From assembly GCF_026126405.1 (NCBI RefSeq), contig NZ_JAFMTQ010000013.1, positions 1-64,000 on the forward strand: a stretch of DNA of 64,000 nucleotides, written 5' to 3'. Below are positions 8,408 to 17,473 of the stretch, in pieces; position 1 is the stretch's first letter; each line of letters opens with the position of its first letter. The notes below the pieces were generated by a model. It worked only from the letters and a program-made list of their open reading frames with translations, made no database searches and was not told where the DNA came from. Made by a program: the position numbers and the translations under genes. Origin of the DNA: Aureitalea sp. L0-47 (GTDB lineage: Bacteria; Bacteroidota; Bacteroidia; Flavobacteriales; Flavobacteriaceae).

Positions 8408-9226
8408 ATGTCGATAGCAAAAAAAGAATACAAGCGGATCACTACCAAGACCCTGGTAGATATGAAACAGAATGGAGAGAAGATCTCCATGCTCACCGCT
8501 TACGATTATAGCATGGCAAAGATCGTTGACGGCGCAGGGATCGATGTGATCCTCGTTGGAGATTCTGCCTCGAATGTGATGGCGGGCCATGAAACCACCC
8601 TACCAATCACACTAGACCAGATGATCTATCATGCATCTTCCGTGATTCGTGCAGTAAAACGCAGCCTGGTTGTAGTGGATATTCCCTTCGGAAGTTACCA
8701 AAGTGACCCCAAAGAGGCCCTACGTTCCGCAATTCGAATTATGAAGGAAAGTGGAGCTCATGCGATAAAGATCGAGGGTGGGAAAGAGATAAAAGAATCG
8801 GCCAAGCGAATACTAAATGCGGGAATTCCTGTGATGGGTCATCTGGGCCTGACGCCTCAGTCCATTTATAAATTCGGAACATATACCGTACGTGCCAAGG
8901 AGGAAGAAGAAGCCGAAAAACTAAAGGAGGACGCAAGGATTCTCGAAAAGTGCGGTTGTTTTGCCATTGTATTAGAAAAAGTTCCGGCCAAATTAGCTGC
9001 TGAAGTAGCTGCAGAGCTAACCATTCCAATTATCGGTATTGGAGCCGGAGGTGGGGTCGACGGGCAGGTATTGGTAACTCATGACATGCTTGGTATGACC
9101 CACGAATTCAATCCACGATTCCTCAGGAGATATCTGGACCTTTATGCAGAAATGACCAATGCTTTCGAGCAGTATATCAAGGATGTGAAGAGTCGTGATT
9201 TCCCAAATGAGGAGGAACAGTACTAA
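8408..9226 (+). CDS. panB: 3-methyl-2-oxobutanoate hydroxymethyltransferase
   Basis: Ketopantoate hydroxymethyltransferase, the first committed enzyme of pantothenate (coenzyme A) synthesis. It adds a one-carbon unit from methylene-tetrahydrofolate to 2-oxoisovalerate. The 272-residue chain shows the TIM-barrel family signatures [33 protein letters not shown] and VVDIPFGSY, with the metal-binding Asp residues, and [15 protein letters not shown] near the C-terminus. The ATG at 8408 ([12 protein letters not shown]) was preferred to a TTG 45 bases upstream because it gives the usual family length. The pseudouridine synthase gene follows 14 bases later and is probably co-transcribed. Confidence 0.95.
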   Translation: MSIAKKEYKRITTKTLVDMKQNGEKISMLTAYDYSMAKIVDGAGIDVILVGDSASNVMAGHETTLPITLDQMIYHASSVIRAVKRSLVVVDIPFGSYQSDPKEALRSAIRIMKESGAHAIKIEGGKEIKESAKRILNAGIPVMGHLGLTPQSIYKFGTYTVRAKEEEEAEKLKEDARILEKCGCFAIVLEKVPAKLAAEVAAELTIPIIGIGAGGGVDGQVLVTHDMLGMTHEFNPRFLRRYLDLYAEMTNAFEQYIKDVKSRDFPNEEEQY

Positions 9227-9240
9227 ACGTCTTCGAAGGT

Positions 9241-9927
9241 ATGCACAGTACCAGAAATAATCTTCAGGTTCTCTATGAGGATAACCATCTCATTGTCGTA
9301 AATAAGCGCCCAGGCGATATCGTCCAGGGAGATAAGACCGGCGACAAGCCGCTTTCAGAGGTGGTAAAAGAATATATCGCTGAAAAATACAATAAGCCGG
9401 GAGCTGTCTTTCTGGGTGTTGTCCATCGACTCGACAGGCCCACAAGTGGCGTGGTCTTATTTGCGCGTACTTCCAAAGCTTTGGGGCGTATGAACAAATT
9501 ATTTTCAGAAAGAGATACTAGAAAAATCTATTGGGCGGTCGTTGAAAACAGGCCACCCAAAAGGAAAGACACGCTGGTTCATTATATGAAACGCAATCCG
9601 AAGCAGAATAAATCTTATGCCCATAAGAATGAAGTTCCGGATAGTAAAAAGGCCATTCTAAATTACTCAATCGTCAAAGAACTGGATAACTACTATTTAC
9701 TGGAAATTGAACTGGAAACTGGCAGACATCATCAGATCCGGTCCCAACTTTCAGCTATTGGATGTGTTATAAAAGGCGATCTGAAATACGGTGCCAAGCG
9801 AAGTAATAAGGATGGAAGTATTCATCTACATTCAAGAGAACTTACATTTATTCATCCGGTAAAAAAAAAGGAAATTAAAATTGTGGCTAAACCGCCTTCA
9901 GATGCTATTTGGAATAGCTGCGTTTAG
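9241..9927 (+). CDS. RluA-family pseudouridine synthase
   Basis: A 228-residue enzyme that isomerises uridine to pseudouridine in RNA. It carries the strand motif VLYEDNHLIVVNKRPGDIVQ and the catalytic HRLDRPTSGVVLFAR motif with the active-site Asp. The later ETGRHHQIRSQLSAIG segment is a family hallmark. There is no N-terminal S4 domain, which fits short RluA-type members; the target site (rRNA or tRNA) cannot be read from sequence. It lies 14 bases after panB. Its stop overlaps the stop of the convergent response regulator by 4 bases. Confidence 0.9.
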   Translation: MHSTRNNLQVLYEDNHLIVVNKRPGDIVQGDKTGDKPLSEVVKEYIAEKYNKPGAVFLGVVHRLDRPTSGVVLFARTSKALGRMNKLFSERDTRKIYWAVVENRPPKRKDTLVHYMKRNPKQNKSYAHKNEVPDSKKAILNYSIVKELDNYYLLEIELETGRHHQIRSQLSAIGCVIKGDLKYGAKRSNKDGSIHLHSRELTFIHPVKKKEIKIVAKPPSDAIWNSCV

Positions 9928-10574
9928 ATCTCGATAATATTGTTCTTCAGAGCGTAGATCACCAATCCTACCCTATTCTTTATATGCAGTCGATTAAAGA
10001 GCTCTTGTCGGTAGCCATCGATGGTCTTAGGACTCAAATTCATCACGTCGGCGATCTCCTTGTAGGTCATCTCGGAACATGCCAATTGCATGAAAGTTAG
10101 CTCGTTCTCCTTGAATTTGACCTCCACCTCCTTATTGGACGGCTGTATGGAATGAAGCAATGTAGCTGCTACCTTTTCTGAATGATAATACCCTCTATCC
10201 ATTACCTCAGAGAGCGCTATCTTTAGTTTGTCCGGGTGGATATCTTTGAGCAAGTAGCCTTTCGCGCCATTCTGAAGCATCTTCAGAATAACTTTCTCAT
10301 CGTCCTCCATGGAAAGTGCAAGGAATTTTATTTGCGGGTAGTTTTCGTTTAACCAGGCAGCGGTTTCAAAACCATCCATTACGGGCATATTGATATCAAG
10401 GAGTACGATATCCGGTGCAACACCGTTCGCCTTTAGTTTATGCTGAAGTTCTTTTCCATTACTGGCGTGAAATAAAACCTTGAACCCATCAAATGAATTG
10501 ATCAGCTTTTCGAGAGAACCGGAAAGCAATAGATGATCATCAACAATGGCAACAGTATGCAGACGTTGCTTCAT
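9924..10574 (-). CDS. LuxR/NarL-type response regulator, module copy 1
   Basis: A 216-residue two-component regulator and the last gene of the first four-gene signalling module. The receiver domain has acidic pocket residues Asp12-Asp13, phospho-acceptor Asp60 (IVLLDINMP) and conserved Lys110 (GYLLKD). A GerE-type helix-turn-helix follows (ELTFMQLACSEMTYKEIADVMNLSPKTIDGYRQEL), so the output is DNA binding. The start ATG overlaps the kinase stop (ATGA), which points to translational coupling and a dedicated pair. Its targets are unknown. The paralogue at 28259-28927 occupies the same place in the second module. Confidence 0.93.
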   Translation of the reverse strand: MKQRLHTVAIVDDHLLLSGSLEKLINSFDGFKVLFHASNGKELQHKLKANGVAPDIVLLDINMPVMDGFETAAWLNENYPQIKFLALSMEDDEKVILKMLQNGAKGYLLKDIHPDKLKIALSEVMDRGYYHSEKVAATLLHSIQPSNKEVEVKFKENELTFMQLACSEMTYKEIADVMNLSPKTIDGYRQELFNRLHIKNRVGLVIYALKNNIIEI

Positions 10575-11347
10575 GACTTCAGAGGATATAATAAGTTAAG
10601 TTTTGTTCCTTTACCGGGATCAGAGGTTAATTCGTACTCCGCTCCAAGAAGATCTGCTCTACCGCGCATATTGTGCAGTCCGGAATTCCCGGCATTCACC
10701 GAAGTATCGAACCCAACTCCATCATCATCAACATTGATCTCCAACTCTTGTTCCCGATAACATAAATGTACAAATAATTTATCGGCTTTGGCGTGTTTTA
10801 TAACATTGGAGAAGAATTCCTGGAGAATTCGGAAAATAATGATCTCGTCTGCGCTTGGTATAGTAACTGGCTCTCCCTCAATTTTCAAGTCTGCATGAAG
10901 AAAATTGAGTCGGTTGAACCGTTCCAATTCTGTACGAACCGATTCGATAAGGCCGTTATTTTGGATCACGTCTGTATTCAAGGTCCTGGAAAGTGCTCTT
11001 ACCTCCTGTACTGTGGCAGCCACAACGTCCTTGGTCTCTTTGATCTGCGACTTCAATTCTTCTGGGACATGGTTTTGTACCATGTTCAGCTGAATGTTGG
11101 CAACAGAAAGTAACTGCCCTACATTGTCGTGTAATTCCCAGGCAATGTTCTTTAGAGTCTGTTCCTGAATCTCGAGTCGGGAGTTAGTGAGCTCTGTTTC
11201 GAACTTCTTTTCGGCTTCTAGGCGCTCTATAATCAGTTTATTCTTTCTTCGCTGAAAGGCGATTACAAATATTACCACGAATGCCACCAAAATAAATATG
11301 ATGACTACAAAGTAGAGTATTAGGAGGAAGTTTTCTTTCTGGAGCAT
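10571..11347 (-). CDS. NarX/DesK-type sensor histidine kinase, module copy 1
   Basis: A 258-residue kinase with one N-terminal membrane helix (residues about 8-31), a short coiled coil (about 35-65), a HisKA_3 dimerisation segment with His73 (NIAWELHDNVGQLL), and an HATPase_c domain with Asn181 (FFSNVIKHA) and the DDDGVGF box (207-213). It has essentially no extracytoplasmic sensor of its own. The preceding gene, a seven-helix membrane protein overlapping by 28 bases, is a natural candidate for the missing input domain. It should phosphorylate the regulator encoded next. The paralogue is at 28974-29774. Confidence 0.92.
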   Translation of the reverse strand: MLQKENFLLILYFVVIIFILVAFVVIFVIAFQRRKNKLIIERLEAEKKFETELTNSRLEIQEQTLKNIAWELHDNVGQLLSVANIQLNMVQNHVPEELKSQIKETKDVVAATVQEVRALSRTLNTDVIQNNGLIESVRTELERFNRLNFLHADLKIEGEPVTIPSADEIIIFRILQEFFSNVIKHAKADKLFVHLCYREQELEINVDDDGVGFDTSVNAGNSGLHNMRGRADLLGAEYELTSDPGKGTKLNLLYPLKS

Positions 11348-12033
11348 ACTATAAATCCGATTGTAAATAATGAGTACATAAAAATGTTCGTGTAAAGGTA
11401 GACAGCATTATGCAGCTTGATAAAAAATGTATTTTCCTCACTGAAATATTCCGAAAAAATGTCAACAGGAGTAACACACAAATTAAATACCATTAAGCCA
11501 ACAGAAATGTACATAGGGAGAAATTTTTTCAGTTTCAAGATTAAGTCGGTTTGTAAGAGTTCAAAATAGAATAGAATAATACACACAATTAATAGGAGCG
11601 TACCAACCATTATTGTGTATAAAGCATTAGATTCGAAATAAACACCACTTAAAACTAAATTTATAGCCGCGGAAATACCGAAAATCGACACTGCAGCTTT
11701 CAAAGCAAACCTCCATTTCTGATTTCTCAAGAAATGAATAAAATAAAGAGATAAGAAAATATAACTATATAAAACGTATGGATTGTATAACCATTTATGA
11801 TCCTCGAACACTGTATTTTCAACAAACGAAAAATATTTGAAATCAGAGAAGTGTGCAATTGGTGCGTACGCCCCAATAACTTCAACAAAAAAAGTGATCC
11901 ACAGAAAAATTACTAAATGCCGATTCATTCCACGTGCCTTTGTCCTAAAAAGAAAGAAACTACCTGCCAATGCGGCAAATAGTTCCATTATGGTAATAGG
12001 TAATGTGTTGGCAAGAAAATCGGAAAAACTCAA
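11320..12033 (-). CDS. Seven-helix membrane protein of unknown family, module copy 1
   Basis: A 237-residue integral membrane protein with seven hydrophobic segments, for example PITIMELFAALAGSFFLF, VLYSYIFLSLYFIHFL and YLYTNIFMYSLFTIGFIV. I do not recognise the family. The start is a TTG at 12033, two bases after the stop of the small-protein gene (TAG AA TTG), and the 3' end overlaps the kinase gene by 28 bases, so all are translationally linked. The protein at 29808-30434 has the same length class, helix count and a similar last helix (NAVYLY versus NANVVLY) and sits in the same gene order. Inference: it is the membrane receptor or input unit for the adjoining kinase. Confidence 0.75.
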   Translation of the reverse strand: MSFSDFLANTLPITIMELFAALAGSFFLFRTKARGMNRHLVIFLWITFFVEVIGAYAPIAHFSDFKYFSFVENTVFEDHKWLYNPYVLYSYIFLSLYFIHFLRNQKWRFALKAAVSIFGISAAINLVLSGVYFESNALYTIMVGTLLLIVCIILFYFELLQTDLILKLKKFLPMYISVGLMVFNLCVTPVDIFSEYFSEENTFFIKLHNAVYLYTNIFMYSLFTIGFIVCSRKKTSS

Positions 12034-12035
12034 TT

Positions 12036-12389
12036 CTAATAGACGTTAGGAGGCCATCCATTCGTGCCTCTGTTCAATGGTTCAAGATTGTAGTTGTTTG
12101 GGGAATTGGAATTTGCACCATAAGTAGGTGCTAAAAATACTGTCGCTGTACTCTTCGAATCTTCTCCTGTAGCCGCAAAGTAAATTCGAATCCCAGGGTT
12201 ATCAATATCTGCATCTGCCGATCCGTTCTTTACGTATTCTATAAATTCCTCCATTTCAGCCAAAGTAAAGACAACATCAGATATTTCGGGGTCTTGCCCT
12301 CTGACTAACTTGGGGGCTCTTGAATTTTGCCAATTCTGGTAAAGAGTCTTTGCTTCGTTAACAGTAATGCAATTTTGAGGTTTAGCCAT
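12036..12389 (-). CDS. Small soluble protein of unknown family, module copy 1
   Basis: A 117-residue protein with no signal peptide or membrane segment; it is the first gene of the signalling module. I know no family name. It aligns by eye with the 121-residue protein at 30438-30803: an N-terminal ITxxxAKxxxxNWxN motif, a central NPxxRxY segment, and a C-terminal run with LxPxxxxTxG followed by a proline pair (WPPNVY here, PCPPYCDD there). This copy has lost the two C-terminal cysteines. It starts with ATG at 12389 and ends two bases before the TTG of the membrane protein. Possible roles are an intracellular ligand-binding or modulator protein for the kinase, or the module's own output; neither is proven. 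Confidence 0.75.
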   Translation of the reverse strand: MAKPQNCITVNEAKTLYQNWQNSRAPKLVRGQDPEISDVVFTLAEMEEFIEYVKNGSADADIDNPGIRIYFAATGEDSKSTATVFLAPTYGANSNSPNNYNLEPLNRGTNGWPPNVY

Positions 12390-12500
12390 TATTGAAATTT
12401 TTAAGGATTAAGCTCTAAAAATAAACAATTCCCTGAGGAGGCAATGGATTTGATCACAAATACAGGAAAACTCCCGTAGTTGTATTCAGGTAAAACCCTC

Positions 12501-12531
12501 TTGAAATACTGGCTCAGATCAAATATATTTC
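12501..12531 (+). promoter_or_regulatory. Candidate promoter for the patatin gene, overlapping a minus-strand -7 box
   Basis: TTG (12501-12503), 20 bases, then TATATTTC (12524-12531, 7 of 8 to TAnnTTTG) precede the ATG at 12547. On the opposite strand 12520-12527 reads TATATTTG, a perfect -7 box pointing toward the first signalling module. The two promoters would compete for the same bases. Confidence 0.4.
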
Positions 12532-12546
12532 GTTAAATTTCAGATT

Positions 12547-15195
12547 ATGCCTGAAACTAACCAATCCCCAGGTCTATTGAAAAGATTCGATAACCTGATC
12601 TCTGCCTTTATTACCTGGGTTTCCAGTGTATTCTCTTCCGTAGTAAAATTTACGAAAGCATCCATATTAAGCTTACTGATCATCGTTTTTATCCTCTTGT
12701 TACTCACCAAGATGGATCAGGCATTTACAATGTTCGTAGACCTAATCGAAACGAACGGATTCCGCTGGAGTTTGCTTTTCTCATTCTTTATGATCAATGC
12801 ACTAGCGCTGGCACTTTCCCACTACCCTATTTACAATTATTACGCGGCCAACCTCAACAATAGCGCAGAATTCACAACATGGGAAGAAGTACACCCAATT
12901 AAAAAGTGGAAAATATTTAAGTTCTTTAAGCTGTTTATTTTCCACGAGAAACCAGGTGCCGGATACAAGAAAGACGACCGCGCCCATTATATGCGATATA
13001 CCATCGGCCTCCTTATTCACGCGGTTTGGATCTACTTTATCATTAAGACCTTCATGCCGAAATTTAACCTAACCGAAGGTCAGACCATTACGGCTATCTG
13101 GGTGTTCAGAGGATTGTGTCTTATTCCCCTACTCCATTACATCTACTTAAGAAGAGCTGTTAACAAAGCCAGACAGGACAATAATACCGATGGAATCTAT
13201 AAAAGACTGGCAAACCGATTTACCCTAATATTATTTGTCACCTTAATCCTTGTGATCACCTGTCTAACCTATGACAGGATGTTCAGCAGGGTTGGCTTCT
13301 TTATCCTGGTATTTACCTCCTATTTATTCATGTTCAATTACCTGTATTTCAGAATATTGAGAACCAAACTCAAAGCGGTGACGGAACTGTTTCAGACTAC
13401 CGGCACAAAACTGGTTCGATGGGTAATGAATTTATTCAGGAGTTTATTGTATAAATCCGAACATTATTTAACGCTCTTTAGCCTTAATTTCATCGTTTCG
13501 GTCATAATTATAATCTGGACTACCATAATGGCCATTAACATTGGCCATCTGCCAAATGGCACACCCATACTGTTGGCTTATTTTTACGCATACTATTTCG
13601 TAATTGCGGCTACAGGTAAATTCTTCTTTGCCTATCGGAAGATCAGGGAACAGATCAAGGATGAAACGGGAGAATTTCCCAAACACAACCTCAGGTTCAA
13701 ATTGGTTTCCTTCGGAATTTTTCTTTTGCTGGTCCTTTTTGCCATAGGGATGTCCACTGAAAGCAGTACACATGAACTAAGTCTTGTAGACAGGAATACT
13801 TCCGAAGAGATCACGGAAAGCGAATTCCTAAATGCGGTTAAATCCCGTCCGGGAAATACTGTATTTTTCGTGGCCTCGCACGGTGGAGGACTAAAATCGA
13901 ACGCCTGGACACTTCATGTACTGGAGAAACTACACAAAGAAACAAATGGGAAGCTGATGGATCAAACCGTTGCTTTTTCAGGTGCTTCCGGGGGATCACT
14001 GGGACTTGCCTTGTATACAGGACTCTCCAAGGAAACTTCGGGCGTTTTAAAACCCGATTTAAAGTTACTCAACCAACGTATTGATACGATCTCAAGAGGA
14101 AATTATACGTCTTCAGATCTTACCCTCACATTCGGTTTGGATTCCTTCAGGAAACTATGGCCTTTTAACCGCGAGTACACACTACAAGATCGCCCCTACT
14201 ATGCCATGATAAAATATCAGGGATATGTTGAGGGCAAAGGACTTCGAAGCTTATCTAAACAATCTTTTCGGGGATTCTGGAAGGACGTTTACCGAGAAAG
14301 GACGTATTTCCCATCGCTTATAATGAATACGGCCGCGACCACCGGACGACGCGGAGTGCTTTGGTCTGTTAAGTCGGAAGATTTTGGCGATATATTCCAT
14401 TTCTCTGAAGACCTGGCAGAATTGGTTGATTACAACGAGAATGATGGTAAGCAAATCCAAAAAACATTGAGCTTTTATGAAGCTGTCTCGACTACCAACC
14501 GATTTCCCGTCTTTAGTCCTGCCGCTAAAATTCCGGGATACGGACATTATATCGATGCCGGCGCCATAGACAACAGTGGTTTGTTGGGATGTCTTGATCT
14601 ATACCTATACCTGCAATCCAAAGGAAGCATCGGTGAAAAAAATGTAGTGTTCATCGAAATAATTAATAGCAAATCCCTTTACCTGGATTATTTACTGAAG
14701 AAATTAGAAACTAAGCACATTCAGAAAGAAGAGAACGAAACCGACAACATCATTGCCGATCTGCAAACAGCTCTGAATTTAGATAAGATCCCCGGTTATG
14801 TAAGTGATTTCGTGGATCACAGTGAGCAGTTGGAATTAATCAAGATCTTCATGCCTCACAAAGTGACCATAGTAGATGTTGAAGGGTATCTAAATGGTGA
14901 GATTGTTAGCAAAGATCAAAGGGAATCGATTATGGAAGCATTAGCTGAACACAATGCCTACATTGATAGTATAACTGAAAAAGGTCACGGCGCTGATGAC
15001 GACAATAAATTTTTCAGGAAGTGGAATACCTACGAACCTACTCTTTCCCGTCATCTAAGCGAGAGTAGTCTTCAGTTCATCGAGGATATTCTAGAACATC
15101 AGACCATTCAGGAAAAAATTGATATTATAAAGGAACGCCTTGAACAGAAAACCACAGTTTCTTCTGTTATTTCAGTACCGGATTCATTGCAATAA
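12547..15195 (+). CDS. Membrane-anchored patatin-like phospholipase
   Basis: An 882-residue protein in two halves. The first 420 or so residues hold many hydrophobic helices (about ten), with no domain I can name. The second half is a patatin domain: oxyanion-loop glycines in SHGGGLKSNAW (about residue 443), nucleophile Ser481 in SGASGGS, and catalytic Asp670 in YIDAGAIDNSG. All elements of the Ser-Asp dyad are present, so lipid acyl hydrolase activity is likely, with the active domain held at the membrane. The final 80 residues are charged. The gene converges with pxpC and overlaps its 3' end by 12 bases. Most bacterial patatins lack such a large membrane part. Confidence 0.85.
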   Translation: MPETNQSPGLLKRFDNLISAFITWVSSVFSSVVKFTKASILSLLIIVFILLLLTKMDQAFTMFVDLIETNGFRWSLLFSFFMINALALALSHYPIYNYYAANLNNSAEFTTWEEVHPIKKWKIFKFFKLFIFHEKPGAGYKKDDRAHYMRYTIGLLIHAVWIYFIIKTFMPKFNLTEGQTITAIWVFRGLCLIPLLHYIYLRRAVNKARQDNNTDGIYKRLANRFTLILFVTLILVITCLTYDRMFSRVGFFILVFTSYLFMFNYLYFRILRTKLKAVTELFQTTGTKLVRWVMNLFRSLLYKSEHYLTLFSLNFIVSVIIIIWTTIMAINIGHLPNGTPILLAYFYAYYFVIAATGKFFFAYRKIREQIKDETGEFPKHNLRFKLVSFGIFLLLVLFAIGMSTESSTHELSLVDRNTSEEITESEFLNAVKSRPGNTVFFVASHGGGLKSNAWTLHVLEKLHKETNGKLMDQTVAFSGASGGSLGLALYTGLSKETSGVLKPDLKLLNQRIDTISRGNYTSSDLTLTFGLDSFRKLWPFNREYTLQDRPYYAMIKYQGYVEGKGLRSLSKQSFRGFWKDVYRERTYFPSLIMNTAATTGRRGVLWSVKSEDFGDIFHFSEDLAELVDYNENDGKQIQKTLSFYEAVSTTNRFPVFSPAAKIPGYGHYIDAGAIDNSGLLGCLDLYLYLQSKGSIGEKNVVFIEIINSKSLYLDYLLKKLETKHIQKEENETDNIIADLQTALNLDKIPGYVSDFVDHSEQLELIKIFMPHKVTIVDVEGYLNGEIVSKDQRESIMEALAEHNAYIDSITEKGHGADDDNKFFRKWNTYEPTLSRHLSESSLQFIEDILEHQTIQEKIDIIKERLEQKTTVSSVISVPDSLQ

Positions 15196-16032
15196 TCCAA
15201 ATCTGAACTTCTTACCCGGGCTAATCCTCGTAATCTGAGAAAATCCAATATCGGACAATTGCAGTACCCTGGAATAACCACCTGTGGTTTGCGCATCGCG
15301 CATCAATACTACCATCTTACCCGAAGGTGTAACTTGTACGGTTCCAGGTTGAACAGGTCCTGTTGTTATTTCGGGAACTTTAACGATCCTACTGGTATGA
15401 ACCAATGTTGCCATCCGATTGCTCTGTGGTGAAACTTCGTATTCGGATTCCAGGATGGCGAGTTTCTGTATTTCGGAAAGCATTGAAAATTCGGGACCCG
15501 GGTACACCTGCACTTCAGCGTATATTTCAATTTGGGGTAATTTGTCGCCCCACGCTACCTCCTGGGTCGATAGCTCTGAAAGCGTGGCAACTTCCAGTAT
15601 ATCTCCTGCCTCTATGCGACCGGATTTTGTTACTCCCGGAAAAAAGCTCCTGCTACCAAGGACTTCCGGAGATAAAATTCCTCCTTTTACGGATAAGTAA
15701 CTCCAAACCCCTGCAGTGGCTCTTCCGAAGGATATTAATGAATTTGTTTCAACTAAAATCGGGCTTTCAGTATTTACCTCCTCACCGTTAACCCGAACTG
15801 TAGTCGCTGCTCCGGCAACCGCAATAATTGCAGGTTTTGAGAAGAACAAACGTGGTCCCGGGCTGGCAAATTCAAGAACAGCCGTAGAACCAGGGTTGCC
15901 CAGGATCAAGTTGGCAGCAATCGCCATTTCCTTATCCATTACTCCACTCAAAGGAACACCAAATCGGCGATTACCAAATCTACCCAAGTCCTGTACCGAT
16001 GAGTATATTCCCGGATGTTGAACTTCTATCAT
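15184..16032 (-). CDS. pxpC: 5-oxoprolinase subunit C
   Basis: A 282-residue member of the KipA/biotin-dependent carboxyltransferase-like family. With PxpB and PxpA it forms the prokaryotic ATP-dependent 5-oxoprolinase, opening 5-oxo-L-proline (pyroglutamate) to glutamate. The N-terminal IEVQHPGIYSSVQDLGRFG and the later GPVQPGTVQVTPSGKMVVLM and TTGGYSRV segments are diagnostic. The start ATG overlaps the pxpB stop by 4 bases. It is last in an operon of transporter, pxpA, pxpB and pxpC. An old annotation as allophanate hydrolase subunit 2 would be misleading here because no urea genes are nearby. Confidence 0.93.
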   Translation of the reverse strand: MIEVQHPGIYSSVQDLGRFGNRRFGVPLSGVMDKEMAIAANLILGNPGSTAVLEFASPGPRLFFSKPAIIAVAGAATTVRVNGEEVNTESPILVETNSLISFGRATAGVWSYLSVKGGILSPEVLGSRSFFPGVTKSGRIEAGDILEVATLSELSTQEVAWGDKLPQIEIYAEVQVYPGPEFSMLSEIQKLAILESEYEVSPQSNRMATLVHTSRIVKVPEITTGPVQPGTVQVTPSGKMVVLMRDAQTTGGYSRVLQLSDIGFSQITRISPGKKFRFGLLQ

Positions 16033-16739
16033 AATAGTTTTTTTATTTCGAAATTACCCCGATCAGCTAAGCTGCCAATTCGTTCGAACTCCTCCATTGA
16101 AATTGCCTTGAATACAAGCTTATCCCCTGGTCGAAATAAGGAAGGAGGGGAATTGTTTATATCAAATAAGTTCAGCGGACACTTCCCGATGATGTTCCAA
16201 CCTCCGGGGCTATTCATAGTGTAAATTCCGGTCTGCTTGCCCCCTATCCCTACCGATCCTTTTTCGATAAACTTTCGTGGTTCCTCGATCCTCGGAGTAT
16301 ACAAACGCCTGTCGAGTCCACTGAGATAAGGAAAACCGGGAAGAAAACCGATAAATCGAACATCGTAGGTAACGCTGGTATGCAATAGGATCACTTCCTC
16401 TTCCTTCATTCCACAATGCTCCGCCACTCGCGGCAGGTCCATAGCGAAATGGGGTTCGTAACAGACGGGAACAACATAAGTAACTGTTTCAAGATTTACT
16501 TCCACAGTATCGAGCTGAGGCCATTCGAAGTCATTGATAAATTCGTCTGTATCGAGGCTCTCTTTAAGAAAGGCCGCCAAAGAGGTATATGCAAGTACCG
16601 TCTCATTTATCGCATCACCGTATTTCTTCTGAAGAAATGCATCCAACGACAATATTTCATAGTGAGTCTCCTCATTGAAGGCTTCAGGCCACCTGAAGAG
16701 AATTCCATTATCCCCGAATTTTACTATAGTTGGTTGCAT
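16029..16739 (-). CDS. pxpB: 5-oxoprolinase subunit B
   Basis: A 236-residue KipI-family protein, partner of PxpC in the 5-oxoprolinase. Clear signatures are IGFLPGFPYLSGLDRRLYTP, GSVGIGGKQTGIYTMNSPGG and WNIIGKCPL, which line the subunit's conserved core. The N-terminal FGDNGILFRW also fits. Its start ATG overlaps the pxpA stop by one base and its end overlaps pxpC by four, so the three subunits are probably made together. In Bacillus the homologue was first described as an inhibitor of kinase KinA, but the complete pxpABC set here supports the enzymatic role. Confidence 0.93.
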   Translation of the reverse strand: MQPTIVKFGDNGILFRWPEAFNEETHYEILSLDAFLQKKYGDAINETVLAYTSLAAFLKESLDTDEFINDFEWPQLDTVEVNLETVTYVVPVCYEPHFAMDLPRVAEHCGMKEEEVILLHTSVTYDVRFIGFLPGFPYLSGLDRRLYTPRIEEPRKFIEKGSVGIGGKQTGIYTMNSPGGWNIIGKCPLNLFDINNSPPSLFRPGDKLVFKAISMEEFERIGSLADRGNFEIKKLL

Positions 16740-17473
16740 TACTCTACTTCCAGGTTTTTATCGGTTAACTGCTTATGAATGTGTTTTAATATCTTTTCTG
16801 AATTTGTTGTATCGCTATGGATGCAAAACGTATCCGCTTCAATGGGAATTTCTGTTCCCGAAATTGTAGTTAGCTGTCCTTTATCTACCATTTGCCATAA
16901 CTGATCCCATGCCTCATCTTCATTTTCGATCACGGCCCCTGGATGCGACCTTGGAACCAGGGCGCCGTCTTCAGAGTAACGACGGTCAATAAAGGCCTCG
17001 AATTTCAGGGGGAGCAAGTTCTCCGCCTTTCTATGAAGTACAGAATTAAACGGAACGAACATTTCAGGCCTCCACTTCAAGCGAATGACAGCCTCTAGTA
17101 CAGCATCCGAAGTTGGTGCGTCTATAGCCGCATAATTGTACAGGGCACCGTGAAGTTTTATATGATTGATCTCCGCCTCTTCCGTCTCGCAAACTGCCAG
17201 AAATTCCAGCAATTGGTGAAAAATTGAAGTGGTTAGCTCTTCTTTGGACATGCTCATTATTTTCCTTCCGAAGTTATCCTTGTCGGGAAAGGACGGATGA
17301 GCTCCTATTTTGACCTTATGTCTCTTCGCCAAGCGAACGGTTTCCCTCATTGTTTCCTCATTTCCAAAATGACCTCCACATGCAATATTACAGGAAGACA
17401 AATAGGGCATTAACACAGCATCCAGGCCAGTGCCCTCACCTAAATCGGCGTTTATATCGATTGTCCGTTTCAC
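16739..17473 (-). CDS. pxpA: 5-oxoprolinase subunit A (LamB/YcsF family)
   Basis: A 244-residue LamB/YcsF protein. IDINADLGEGTG at the N-terminus, SCNIACGGHFGN near residue 30 and IGAHPSFPDKDNFGR near residue 60 are family hallmarks, with Asp and His residues that fit a metal- or substrate-binding pocket. The later EAFIDRRYSEDGALVPR segment is also typical. It supplies part of the 5-oxoproline ring-opening activity. The start codon is GTG at 17473, overlapping the transporter stop as GTGA. Length is normal for the family. Confidence 0.93.
   Translation of the reverse strand: MKRTIDINADLGEGTGLDAVLMPYLSSCNIACGGHFGNEETMRETVRLAKRHKVKIGAHPSFPDKDNFGRKIMSMSKEELTTSIFHQLLEFLAVCETEEAEINHIKLHGALYNYAAIDAPTSDAVLEAVIRLKWRPEMFVPFNSVLHRKAENLLPLKFEAFIDRRYSEDGALVPRSHPGAVIENEDEAWDQLWQMVDKGQLTTISGTEIPIEADTFCIHSDTTNSEKILKHIHKQLTDKNLEVE

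Noticed and set aside
16029-16739. KinA inhibitor KipI or urea amidolyase subunit
   Set aside because: The full pxpA-pxpB-pxpC set is present and no urea or sporulation genes are nearby, so 5-oxoprolinase is the better call.
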